Shown here in pieces: positions 1 through 11,372 of a DNA stretch of 35,135 nucleotides. Under the pieces are notes generated by a model. The model was not told the origin of the DNA, searched no databases, and saw only the letters and a list, made by a program, of their open reading frames with translations. The number at the start of each line of letters is the position of its first letter. The first letter of the stretch is position 1. The stretch is taken from assembly GCF_000003605.2 (NCBI RefSeq), contig NW_003143807.1, positions 118,486 through 153,620 on the forward strand, read 5' to 3'. Made by a program: the position numbers and the translations under genes. The stretch is from Saccoglossus kowalevskii (Eukaryota; Hemichordata; Enteropneusta; Harrimaniidae).

Positions 1-430
1 ACGTACGATGCAACACAAGACAGTCACACGCACGATGTAAACACAAGACAGTCACACATACGATGTAAACACAAGACAGTCACACATACGATGTTAACAC
101 AAGACAGTCACACATACGATGTTAACACAAAACAGTCACACATAAGATGTAAACACAAGACAACCACACATACGATGTAAACACAAGACAGTCACCCATA
201 AGATGTTAACACAAACAGTCACACATACGATGTTAACACAAGACAGTCACACATAAGATGTAAACACAAGACAGTCGCACATAAGATGTAAACACAAGAC
301 AGTCACACATACGATGTTAACACAAAACAGTCACACATAAGATGTAAACACAAGACAACCACACATACGATGTAAACACAAGACAGTCACCCATAAGATG
401 TTAACACAAGACAGACACACATAAGATGAA
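1..430. repeat. 28-bp minisatellite with a higher-order period
   Basis: About fifteen head-to-tail copies of a unit close to ACACAAGACAGTCACACATA plus CGATGTAA (28 bp). Variants include CATACGATG versus CATAAGATG, GTAA versus GTTAA, and CAGTCAC versus CAACCAC. A block of about seven units beginning at 121 recurs in the same variant order from 316, so the array grew partly by duplicating a roughly 195-bp multimer. The array is cut by the left edge of the window and ends near 430. Confidence 0.95.
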
Positions 431-1020
431 AATATTCTTTGATTCCCATCGAGTTATATATTTTTATAAAGCTTATTTTTCAAATAAATATTCCAACAAA
501 AAATGGAACCGTCTAATCACGTGATCACTGTGCAAATAGAGAGGAATTATTTTCGAAGAAACCGAAATACAACATCGTCAAGGTTGTTTTGAAATATGAT
601 AGCCGAGTTTACAAATGCGAGAGTTATGTTATGTTTTCTAAAATCAAAGTGGTATACAAACTATCTTTACCAGATTTCATTAGCAGCTATCAGAGAATAC
701 CTATGCCGGAAATCACCGTCGTGGAGCAGCTGGGAGTGTCTGTAGACTAATCCCAAATACTAAACTCATAAATCTTATGTAAGATTTACTATAATTAGAC
801 ATAGTCTTTACCTTGCCGTTTATTCGGTGTTATTTGCTTACTTAATTCCAAATACTGATGCGTGAAAAATCACAAAAAACATCAAAATGTATTATCCTCT
901 TGAACTATCGCTACAATTGTTTTTTTTTCTAGTTGAATACATGCTTTATATATTCTTATAAGAGAGTGTGGAAAAAAAGTATATTTGATATTTTCAAAGT
1001 AAGAAACTTCTACTATATCC
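431..1020. other. Non-genic flank with one open-frame fragment
   Basis: AT-rich sequence downstream of gene A. Apart from the 78-codon open stretch listed separately (517-750) I see no gene, RNA or repeat here. Confidence 0.6.
517..750 (+). pseudogene. Possible exon or gene remnant, 78 open codons
   Basis: This frame is open from the TAA at 514-516 to the TAA at 748-750. Its composition looks protein-like: charged and hydrophobic residues alternate, for example VKVVLKYDSRVYKCESY followed by FSKIKVVYKLSLPDF. The first ATG in frame lies near the middle. A different frame holds an upstream ATG near 503 that runs about 28 codons before a stop. The stretch could be a terminal exon of a gene entering from the left, a frameshifted remnant, or chance. 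No convincing polypyrimidine acceptor precedes it, and I do not recognise a family. Confidence 0.25.
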
Positions 1021-1325
1021 TTAAAGCGCGGTAGTCGTCACGCTGCGCATGTGTGAGATATATGGGTCTCATATAAACAAAGATGGCGACTTTGACTGTT
1101 GCGCAGATCAACGAGTACGAACTGAGACGTTTCCAAGCTTTGATAGTAATTTTCATGTTATTGGAAGGCATCGAAGGAATCGTCGGCGGTAATCAGTGCA
1201 ATTCGCGCCCAGGTCAAACCTCATACTTGTGATTTCCATTTGAAGAGCGCATTGGATTGTGGGAAAATCAATGTTTATCAATACAAATATGGCACATGCG
1301 CAGCGCGACGACTACCGCGCTTTAA
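1021..1325. mobile_element. TTAA-flanked MITE with 29-bp terminal inverted repeats
   Basis: The arms at 1025-1053 and 1293-1321 are reverse complements over 29 bp with one mismatch (AGCGCGGTAGTCGTC at the outer end). Each is bounded by TTAA, at 1021-1024 and 1322-1325. The 305-bp length, long perfect arms and TTAA duplication fit a non-autonomous piggyBac-type element. TTAA is itself palindromic, so the superfamily assignment is inference. The interior is richer in G and C than its surroundings and has a short open frame at 1083-1232 (49 codons, starting MATLTVAQINEYELRRF), too short to be a transposase. The element lies in the 3' flank of gene A close to where similarity to the gene B flank ends. 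Confidence 0.75.
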
Positions 1326-1511
1326 GTAACTGATCTAGTTAATAAATGAATTATTCTCTTAATGAGAGAGAAATTATATGTTCTGTATATATTGCACATG
1401 ATCAGCAGTGGTTAACTGTGAACGATTATGCCAGTGAGAAGAAGAGCTGTATGCAAATTAGGTATGATTTCAACATTTGAATAATAACATTCTCCGATGC
1501 ATTTAGAAAAG

Positions 1512-4500
1512 TCAGTTAAGTAAAATATCAAGTTCTTTGATGATTCCTTTTATGGTGATGTCCTTCCGCGGAGATTGGCAGCGACGAATTAATTCCCATA
1601 CACCGTCACTATACTTATATGGCTTAATCGACCCCAAAGTTGACACGGCAGTGGCAGGAACCTGGAGTCCAAACATCCATAGCATCAACTCAGCAATTTT
1701 GTCGATGTCCAAGTTTGGCCCCTGACCACGAAGAACTTCAAAGTTTCCACTGCATATATTCAGTTTCGCTTGATTGTCATCCATTAACTGTATCAAAACA
1801 AAATAGTTGAGCACCTAGTACATACAATTGTTTTACTGAAAATAAGTGGAATAATTCGACCTATCAGTATGATAGGGTATTTGAAATTTCCTACTTGACC
1901 TTAAATTTGGATCATAATACATCTGACACATCAAAATATTTTTGTTCCCAATTTTGCCTTGACATTTAACTGATCTTGGCATGATAGTGAAATAGTGTGA
2001 CTCATCAATACGCGGAATGTTAGCAGTAATATATGACGTTTTCAAATTTGAACTAGCTTTGACCTAACCTCGTCATTTTAAAATTTGGCCAATCAAAGGA
2101 GACGTATCATTTTGTATTTGACTCTTATAATAGTACTCACCAAAACCTGTTTGGCTGCAAGGTTGTTATATATGAAGCCACTGGAATGAATCGCATCTAA
2201 ACCACACACAACATCACGCATCACTGACAATTTCTGGTGAGTAGACAAGCCAGAGTTTGCCTTATCCAAACTGGTAGCTGCCCGCTCCGTCACCACTTGT
2301 AACACATCGGGGTTTGGCATAGTCCATCCATATATTCCAATTAGATGGCTACTTCGCTTGCAATTACTAAAATAAAGACAGAATATGATTCAAGTTATTA
2401 TTCAAACCATTCTTATATTATTCCCAGGTGATATACGCATAAACATAAAGTTTAGCAACAATGGAATAGATATTTTGAAAAATTCATATTATACATACTA
2501 TGCATAGTATAGACTGGTGATACTCTCCATCCATGACTCATCACTGATACGTTGAATTACACGCATGATATACTGTGTTTCATTTATAAAACTCCAGCTC
2601 TTATCACACAAATGCAATGTGCAATTTTGGCCACGATACAGTAATTTCCCTCTCTTTAGCTCGCCTCTTGTAACTTCAAATTTAATTCCATGGTTCTCGA
2701 TTTCTAATTGTGCCAGCATTGATAAAACCCTTGATGCAGATGCGCCTAGGTGTTCTCTGCTCTGTATCTGTATATCCTCTTTGAAGAATTCGATCTGTTT
2801 CAGTGATGTTTCAAACGTTGTATGGTAGCTCTCCATTTTATTCTTACATGCATCCACCACGCTGTCAGCTAGTCGATTTGCATCCAGCTGCGAAATCAAT
2901 ATGTTGACAACTGCTGTTCGTGCCGGTGACCCACGTGGATTATTCCTTTTCTCCTGTAGAGCAATCTCGATGATTGCTAGGAGGGAATAGGTATTCTGCA
3001 ATTCAAACCTCAAGTTCTCTCTAGCTGCAGACACCAGCGCGTATACCAGGTTGGTAAGAGAGAATCCAGTGGCTTCTTTGTAGTCATTGTCGTTACCAAC
3101 AAACTGATAAATGGATTCTAGGTTTCTCTTCAAAGTAGGATTATCTAAAGCCTCCATGGTTTCCACAACTTTTGGCAGCAGATCACAGGACGCTTCATTT
3201 TCAAGCAAATTATCTACTTGTACTTCAACGTTGTTTGAAACACTGTTAACGATTATGTTGCGAAGTTCGTGACAGAGGGTGTGCATTTGTGAAAAGTTTC
3301 CTCCACTTGGTACACCATTCGGATACTTTTCTGTTACATCAGGGTGTAGCAACAACAGTTCGTAGGCAGTTATCTTATTGAGCACTAGTTTTGGAGCCAT
3401 TTCCATCGCATCTTGTCTCGCTTTGTCAATTGCAACTGCAATTATTTGTTTCAATTGTTCGTTTTTCGCTTCCACGAATGTTGTTGAACGTTGATAGATA
3501 TCCAGTTCTGCTGACCGAGCACTTTGTAGAACTCGTGCCATTTCCTTCTCTTCTATTTGTAATTCTTCGTGTTTCTGCGAGATGCAGTAGAAACATCGTC
3601 CATGACATCTCATCAGCGCGCACACTGCAATAGATATCTGTTCCATCAAATAAGAATCTAAGCTCTTTGACATGTCGATTTTGAAACTTTCAAATGCTTC
3701 TGTGAATTTCCTGAGGTTAGCACATTTGCCTTTTGTACGTGCCTCTTTCACTTTTCTCATAGACAAGGCATTGAATGTTCCTAAATAGGACCGATCATCA
3801 AGAAGTAGATGCTCCTTCAGCTGGTCACGCACTTTTGTTGCGATTGACATGATCTTATCATCTTTACATCCGTCTTCCTCATCCTCGCCCTCCTCTGTAT
3901 CAGATTCTTTATCCATTTCAGCGGCTTTTGCATCATTGTCGATTTTGTTACACACATAAAAAAATTTTGTTCTTGGACATCTTTCTTTAAAGTATTGGAT
4001 GTTTTTGCGATCCTAATATGAAATACAAAATTCATTATACATTTATTACTAATGTCGTTGAAGAGTGTCACAAAGTACTGCTTCGCTGCTAGTGTGTTGT
4101 AATATCTGTTTCTCAAATTAGCTTTCAAAACATTATTCAATACAGATTTGTCTGCATTTTTACTGATATAACTTGACCGTCACAATGTCATTTTGACTTA
4201 CAGCTGCAGCTTATTTATATAAATCGCTATTTAACGGAATGCATAAGGTTATGTCAGACCTAATGCAAAAATGCGAGCGCCCCCTGGTGTTTCTTACAAA
4301 TCACTACACACTTATGAATTATATTTCGAATAAGTCATATAATCCATATTAAATGAAATATTCTGATCCATTCATACTCACGTCTGGTCGTAAAAAACAT
4401 TTCCCGTCAATGACATAGATTAATATTGGTATCTCGTTCTTCGAAATAACTTCGTTTACCACTTTATTCAGCGTTTCGTTTTCGTTACGCCCTGGGGAAT

Positions 4501-5017
4501 CAATTAACTCAACGCCATATTTCAAAAGTTCGTGATTCAATCCGATTATCACAGTCTGAAATACACAAGCGGATTTACCACGATCTTCCTCTTTCAATAT
4601 AACTAGCTCTTTCAGCATATCGCGACCGGTTCTGTCCCCCCAGAAATCATTGCCCGATAGTGGTCTTTTAGATCCAGGGACCTCTTTGCCTGTCTGGTCG
4701 TTGAGGCTAACATACGGAGTATCCGAGTATTTGATCCATATGATTCGCGACGTACATGTTATGTCAGCAACAGGTACAACTTGCACACCAAGCATCTCGT
4801 TAATTAGTGAACTCTTGCCACAATTCTTCTCACCGATCACAGCTATGACCGTTTTACTCGACAGCGTGTCGTTGATACTCTTTTCTTCGTCTCCAGTGAT
4901 CAGTGAACTGCTTGTGCCGAAATGTTCGCGAAGCGGTGATTCGAATTTTTTGGTTTGTTTTACCAGTTCTACTAATCTTCTAAATAGTTTATCTCTTTTC
5001 TTGCAAACAGCATCCAT
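1512..5017 (-). CDS. DSTYK-like: Gene A: DSTYK-like GTPase-pseudokinase, 883 aa, four exons
   Basis: Exons (minus): 4382-5017, 2499-4012, 2141-2366 and 1512-1787, joined at GT-AG sites in phases 0, 2 and 0 into one open frame. Residues 1-240 form a dynamin-type GTPase with P-loop GEKNCGKSS (62-70), DSPG (173-176) and NKID (234-237). An acidic stretch follows, then a long helical region with a cysteine cluster (C343, C348, C352, C355). From about 665 comes a degraded kinase fold: the glycine loop reads YRGQNC, the VAIK lysine is R696, the HRDLKxxN loop is YNNLAAKQ (783-790, catalytic Asp to Asn), DFG is NIC (802-804), and only about 19 residues separate that point from the presumed helix F Asp, with no APE. 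Overall order matches DSTYK (929 aa in human). An in-frame TGA lies just upstream of the ATG. GTP binding is predicted; phosphotransfer is not expected. Confidence 0.85.
1788..2140 (-). other. Intron 3 of gene A, near-identical to that of gene B
   Basis: A 353-bp intron from GTGAGT (2140 downwards) to a TTTTGATACAG acceptor. It aligns almost base for base with the 349-bp intron 8251-8599 of gene B. A short open frame inside it (1833-2045) is conserved only because the whole intron is conserved; it has no protein-like features. Confidence 0.8.
4013..4381 (-). other. Intron 1 of gene A
   Basis: GTGAGT donor and TATTAG acceptor, phase 0. It shows no evident similarity to intron 1 of gene B (10445-10736), unlike introns 2 and 3. 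I see no other feature in it. Confidence 0.75.
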
Positions 5018-5612
5018 CGTGTGTCACTATTCGAATTTCAAATAGATATTAAGCGTGATTTCATTCGAACAGCCGAGCTTCACTAGCTTGCGCGCGTGTG
5101 GATATTAAATAGCGTTTGCGACATCTCGTGATTCTGTATGGATTAGCATACTCGTAAAAACTTTGAAACATGTACTGCATCATAAATTACTGTGTATTCA
5201 ATGACTAGGTACAGTTTCATGCAAATAATCACATGCAAAATCGAATATGCACAGCATGCATGTTAGCTTTGTTTGATAACTATTAATTATTCCACACTGG
5301 ATATTATGGGATACATACGAGATGTTTTGGTGTTGAAACACTTTGAACACTATTATGTTTCTGCAATTTATCTACAATTTATTGTTAATTGTTAATTTCT
5401 CACAGACTACACTTCTGTGGTGAACACTAACATAAAATATGCCCTTAACGTTTCAAGAAACAGCATTTATCAGCAGCAGAAATCAAACAGCGCCCTCCTA
5501 TTCTACAACCAACGTCATCGATGGACTTACCCCTACTTCAAATATGAACCAATCCAAAACAAGGAATACGTAGAAGTCAAGTCAATAGGTTATATATTGA
5601 CAGAACTTTTAG
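5018..5612. other. 5' flank of gene A
   Basis: Presumed leader and promoter region of gene A. I see no clear TATA box, CpG island or kappaB-like palindrome. A plus-strand open frame beginning at 5417 runs into a homopolymer T tract inside the next repeat, so I treat it as chance. Confidence 0.45.
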
Positions 5613-6542
5613 TTAAGGTAGAGATGCAGGTTCGTGGGCACTTGGGAGTGACATTTTTTTTTTTTTTTTTTGCTTTTTATTATCCAAAAAGTCTTGGCTA
5701 TAGACTGTTGAAATTTTGTAGAATTGTGAATAGTGGAACATACTCAAAAGACGATTTTAAAATATAGATAACAGGTGCAAACATTCTCTCTTTTGAATGC
5801 TTAGCAAGATTTAGCAAAGCTGTACATAAATAATAAAAAAGAAACATGATGAAAAAATGAAATGACGGGATCTCCATATTATGCACTATATTTAACTTTT
5901 TACAAAACGATAATACATTTAAATTTGAAACTGTAATAGCCAATTTAATTATGAGCATTAGCAAACTCTTACTGAGTGAATTGTTATGCAAATTAGCAAT
6001 TATCTCAGCTTCTTTTTAGTGCACATTCCAGAACTTTAAAAAAATAGCTCCTAATCGCTTTGACCTTTTGTTTTGAAATTTTCACAAATGATTGACAGTG
6101 TGGTTATTTTCAAAACGCCGTCGGGGCATTGTTGTTAGTTGAATAGTGTTACAGCAATCATACAGACAACTAGCCTGGGTGTTAATTTATGCATAAACTT
6201 GAAGTAGTGAAATTTGAGCTGCTGCCCTACAAAATTGACAACTGGTAGACAGTTTTCAAGACAGCGCTTTCTTCACAGTAAACACATGTACCCATAAACC
6301 AATTTTGACAGGAAACAGAAGCATGGTTTAGAAGCTATTTTTTTAAATTACTTTTGACCACAAAAACACATTTTTGTGCATATTTGAAACTACAGTGTCC
6401 ATAAAATAAAATACTAACAAAACTTTAAAATTCATACAATAAGCTTTCCGAAAATATATAGTTTTGTGGACAAGGGAGGTCATCTTGGTTTCCTAATTAA
6501 CTAATTAAAATACCTGTCAGGTAAACTGCATCTCTACCTTAA
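5613..6542. mobile_element. Candidate non-autonomous TTAA element, about 930 bp
   Basis: TTAAGGTAGAGATGCAG at 5613-5629 is mirrored exactly by CTGCATCTCTACCTTAA at 6526-6542. That is a 13-bp inverted repeat bounded by TTAA on both sides, which matches the short termini and target site of piggyBac-type elements. The interior is AT-rich and non-coding, with a long T run near 5653-5671. The arms are short and I saw no second copy in the window, so this remains a candidate. Confidence 0.5.
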
Positions 6543-7974
6543 CAATCTCATTATTAAGAAAGATACATTGCGGAAACAAACTCTTAACTGCTAGATAATG
6601 TCCTTTATTCTTGATAAATATATCTATAGACCTTACATAGTTTAACACATTCTGTCTGAACCCTGTACATTTCTCAGTTGTAATTTTCAGATTTGTAATA
6701 CCTGACTTATAAAACAAAGTATGTTTTATTTTTGTTTATTACAAAGCCCCAAACTTGTTTCAGTTCAAACTGTTGATGCACGTTCCATGATTAAGTCATA
6801 GCAAACATTTAATTCGAAGTTTAAACTAATGTAACCGTGTGACGCACGACATCTCGACTAAATAAACAAAATTTTGGGAGGGCAAATAATAGCATTACAA
6901 TTCTCGAAGGCGCACATTCATCTCAGCGACGTGTTCTTTGAATCCTTGAAATACGAATGAAGGGTACAATGGCGATACAATTCTGCATGGGGTTATTTAG
7001 ACAGGCAAACACAATGGTTTGCTTTTCCACACAATGACCTCGGGGACATTTTGTACGGCTACACTGATAGGTCAGTGATAGCTTGTCTCTGCCTACACGC
7101 ATAGATTAATATCCTTACAACAATCTTTATGCAAACATTTAACAAATGTTAATTCAATTCACTTGAAAACAACTGTGAGCTTGGGGGGGGGGGGAATTTC
7201 CACCAATTCAAAATTGGCGATCCTTTACATTTATGCGTTGAATGCAATAGTATTTATTTAAAATAAATTTCGCAACTTCGTGTTTAGTGACTTACAATGT
7301 ACAAGGTCTCCATAAATCAACAGAGTTGATCATATTTCAATTTAACGATACATACATTATCAAACACACCAGTGCAATACAATTCGCCTCACAAGTTTTA
7401 TATTTTTAATGAACCTTGACTTTAGTTCACATATTCAATGCTCACCAAATATTCTAGGGTCATACCTAAAGATTCCATATTTAATCTAAGTTCGGTATTA
7501 GTCATATAATTTATCCGCAATATAATATACGTCCCTTGTATATTCACTTGGATAATATATTCACACTTACTTATTGTGACCAATTTTACTAGAACACATT
7601 GAAGAAAAGCGACAATTGGCGGTGGTACCATTTTGTTCATAGAATATACCATAATACCTTCTAAGAAATCTAAAATGAACAATTTTCTTTCACAATGTGG
7701 TGCCCCAGTACATGATGTCATGATTTAAAAAGGAGATATATTGGAGGAAAAAACGGAAAACACACCTCATCCTTTTTAACATATGCATGTTTTCTGAAGT
7801 AATCCAGTATTATATTATTTTTAATTAAGCAACAACGCAATTCTCTACTTGACGAACTCATTAAATGAATTATCTCTTACTGACAGAAATATTCACTGAA
7901 AATATTGCACATGAATAGCAGTGCTTCACTGTGAACGATTATGTCATGAATGAAGACAGGTGCATATACAATAG
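6543..7974. other. Spacer between the 5' side of gene A and the 3' end of gene B
   Basis: No gene is recognised. A run of G occurs near 7180-7193. An ATTAAA on the minus strand at 7820-7825, about 150 nt beyond the stop of gene B, could be its polyadenylation signal. From about 7856 to 7974 the sequence aligns with the 3' flank of gene A (about 1337-1511), so the duplication that made A and B extends past the stop codon. The minus-strand open frame at 7422-7721 looks like chance. Confidence 0.5.
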
Positions 7975-10900
7975 TTAGTTAAGTAAAATATTGAGTTCTC
8001 CGATTATCCCTTTTATGGTGATGTCCTTACGTGAAGGTAAGCAGCGACGAATTAATTTCCATACATCTTCACTGCACCCAGCTGGCCTAATCAGCCCAAC
8101 AGATGACACGGCAGTGGCAGGAACCTGGAGTCCAAACATCCATAGCATCAACTCAGCAATTTTGTCGATGTCCAAGTTTGGCCCCTGACCACGAAGAACT
8201 TCAAAGTTTCCACTGCATATATTCAGTTTCGCTTGATTGTCATCCATTAACTGTATCAAAACAAAATAGTTGAGCACCTAGTACATACAATTGTTTTAAT
8301 GAAAATAATTGGAATAATTCGACCTATCAGTATGATAGGGTATTTGAAATTTCCTACTTGACCTTAAATTTGAATCATAATACATCTGACACATCAAAAT
8401 ATTTTTGTTCCCAATTTTGCCTTGACATTTAACTGATCTTGGCATGTTAGTGAAATAGTCTGACTCATCAATACGCGGAATAGCAGTAATATATGATGTT
8501 TCAAATTTGAACTTGCCTTGACCTAACCTCATCATTTTAAAATTTGGCCAATCAAAGGAGACGTGTTATTTTGTCCTTGGCACTGATAATAGTACTCACC
8601 AAAACCTGCTTGGGTGCGAGGTTGTTATATATGAACCCACTGGAATGAATCGCATCTAAACCACACACAACATCACGCATTACTGACAATTTCTGGTGAG
8701 TGGACAAGCCAGAGTTTGCCTTATCCAAACTGGTAGCTGCCCGCTCTGTCACCACTTGTAATACATCGGAGTTTGTCATAGTCCATCCATATATTCCAAT
8801 TAGATGGCTACTTCGCTTGCAATTACTAAAAAAATAAAGATAGAATAAAATTCAAGTTATTAATCAAACCATTCTTATATTATTCGCAGGTGATATACGC
8901 ATAAAATATATAGATATTTTGATAAATTGATATTATACATACTATGCATAGTATAGACTGGTGATACTCTCCATCCATGACTCATCACTGATACGTTGAA
9001 TTACACGCATGATATACTGTGTTTCATTTATAAAACTCCAGCTCTTATCACACAAATGCAGTGTGCAATTTTGGCCACGATACAGTAATTTCCCTCTCTT
9101 TAGCTCGCCTCTTGTAACTTCAAATTTAATTCCATGGTTCTCGATTTCTAATTGTGCCAGCATTGATAAAACCCTTGACGCGGATGCGCCTAGGTGTTCT
9201 CTGCTCTGTATCTGTATCTCCTCTTTGAAGAATTCGATCTGCTTCATTGATGTTTCAAACGTTGTATGGTAGCTCTCCATTTTTTTCTTACATGCATCCA
9301 CCACGCTGTCAGCCAGTCGATTTGCATCAAGCTGCGAAATCAATGTGTTGACAACTGCTGTTCGTGCTGGTGACCCACGTGGATTCTTCCTGTTCTCCTG
9401 TAGAGCAATCTCGATGATTGCTAAGAGGGAATATGTATGCTGCAATTCAAACCTCAAGTTTTCTCTAGCTACAGTCACCAGGGCGTATACCAAGTTGGTA
9501 AGAGAGGATCCAGTGGCTTCTTTGTAGTCATTGTCGTTACCAACAAACTGATAAATGGATTCTAGGTTTCTCTTCAATGTAGGATTATCTAAAGCCTCCA
9601 TGGTTTCCACAACTTTTGGCAGAACATCTCGACATATTTCATTTTCAAGCAAGTCGTCTACCCGTACTTCAACATTTCTGGAGACATTGTTAACAATTAT
9701 GTTACGGAGTTCGTGACAGAGGGTGTGCATCTGGGAAAAGTTTCCCCCACTAGGTACACCATTCGGATATCTTTCAGTTACATCGGGGTGTAACAAAAAA
9801 AGTTCATATGCAGTTATTTTATCTAGCGCTAGTTTTGGAGCTTTTTTCATGGCATCTTGTTTTGCATTGTCAATTTCGTTTTTGATAATTTCTCTTATTT
9901 TGCCCCTTTTTGCTTCAACAAATGATGCTAGACGATTATAGAGATCCAGTTCTGCGGTCTGTGCGTCCCCAAGTACCCGAGTCATTTCATCTTCTTCTTT
10001 TTGCAGTATTTCCTGTTTCTGGGAGATGCAGTAGAAACATCGTCCATGACATCTCATCATCGCACACACTGCAATAGAAAGCTGTTCTTTCAAATGATAG
10101 TCCAAACTTCTGGCCAAGTTGACTTTGAAACTTTCAAAATCCTCTACAAAGTTCCTAAGCTCTGCATGTTTGCATTTAGTTCGTGCCTCTTTCACCTTCT
10201 TCATAGCAAGGCCATGGTATTTCGGCGTTAAAGAGTAGTCATCTAGAATTTGATGCTCTTTCAATTGGTCCCGTACTTTTGTTTTGATTAATTCCGGTCT
10301 GTTTACTAAATCATTCTCATCAGAATCAGAATCTGAATCAGAATCCATAGCAGCTGCTTTCTCGTCAACGTCTACCTTGTTACAAACATAAAACAGCTTC
10401 GTTCTGGGGCATCTATCTTTATAATACTGAATACTTGCACGATCCTGTAAAAATAGAAACAACATTTGACAACTTATTCTCTGAAAATTACAGATGGTTG
10501 AATTCTTTGTACTTTATCACGTGCTCTGTTCTTACTCTGTGAGTCACAATTTCCCGTAATTGGTATAAATTTCTAATGAACCATGGGCGGTTTTATCACA
10601 GTCCCAGGTAAACATTATCAGCACAAACGTAACAATAATTCTCCCCCACACTGAAAATTTGATTGGATAGTCATATTCTATTTTAATCATATATTATATT
10701 TTGATACAGAAATGTATAATATTTATATACACTCACCCCTGGTCGTAATGCCATTTTCCCGTCAATGACGTAGATCAGAATTGGTAACACTTTCTTCAAG
10801 ACAACATCGTCCACAACTTTATTTAGCATGTTGTTTTCATTCCGCCCTGGGGAATCAATAAACTCGATGCCATGTCTTAGAAGTTCGTGATTCAGTCCAA

Positions 10901-11372
10901 TCACCACAGTCTGGAAAACCAACGCAGCGTTATCGCGGTCTTCCTGTTTTAAAATAGCCAGCTCTTTCAGCCTTCGCTTATCAGCATCGTTTTTCCAGAA
11001 ATCCAATCCTGACAGCGGTTTTCTGGATCCAGGAATCTCTTTACCTTTGGGGTCTTGGAGGCTCATATAGGGAGAGCTTGCATATTTGATCCATATGATT
11101 CGGGACGTGCAAGTTGTGTCAGCGACAGGTACAACTTGCAAACCCAGCATCTCGTTAATGAGCGAACTCTTGCCACAGTTCTTCTCGCCAATCACAGCAA
11201 TGATTGTTTTACACAGGAGTGTTTCGTTGATACCCTGTTCCTCGCTCTTATTGATCAGTGAAATACTTGTACCAAATAAGTCACGAATCGATGTCTCCAG
11301 CTGTTTGGTCTTTTCGACCAGTCCCATAACTCGGTCGACTCGTTCATCTCGTTTCTTAAACACGGCGTCCAT
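7975..11372 (-). CDS. DSTYK-like: Gene B: DSTYK-like GTPase-pseudokinase, 879 aa, four exons
   Basis: Exons (minus): 10737-11372, 8943-10444, 8600-8825 and 7975-8250, in phases 0, 2 and 0; exons 1, 3 and 4 equal those of gene A in length. The GTPase motifs are P-loop GEKNCGKSS (62-70), DSPG (173-176) and NKVD (234-237). An acidic Ser-Asp repeat follows, then a helical middle with the same C-x4-C-x3-C-x2-C cluster as A, then a kinase remnant with VAIK Lys replaced by Arg, a YNNLAPKQ catalytic loop, NIC for DFG, and no APE segment. The last 100 or so residues encoded by exon 2 are identical to A, whereas exon 1 and the first third of exon 2 differ at roughly 40% of positions. I chose the ATG at 11372 because it aligns with A; an in-frame ATG at 11411 would add a hydrophobic 13-residue extension. 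Gene C diverges from it across about 580 bp. Confidence 0.85.
10445..10736 (-). other. Intron 1 of gene B
   Basis: GTGAGT donor and TTTTTACAG acceptor, phase 0, 292 bp. It interrupts the gene between the GTPase DSPG and NKVD motifs, at the same site as in genes A and C. No internal feature is seen. Confidence 0.8.

Noticed and set aside
1833-2045. Minus-strand open frame repeated at 8296-8535 in the paralogous locus
   Set aside because: It lies within intron 3 of genes A and B, which are near-identical as a whole; conservation is of the DNA block, not a protein.
2565-2828. Plus-strand open frames mirrored in both A and B (also 9009-9272)
   Set aside because: Antisense shadows of the highly conserved exon 2.
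5417-5767. 116-codon plus-strand open frame
   Set aside because: It runs through a poly-T tract giving a row of Phe and crosses the border of the inverted-repeat element; no motif or splice context.
1512-11372. Genes A and B as pseudogenes
   Set aside because: All splice sites are usable, frames are open for about 880 codons and GTPase motifs are intact; loss is confined to kinase catalytic residues.
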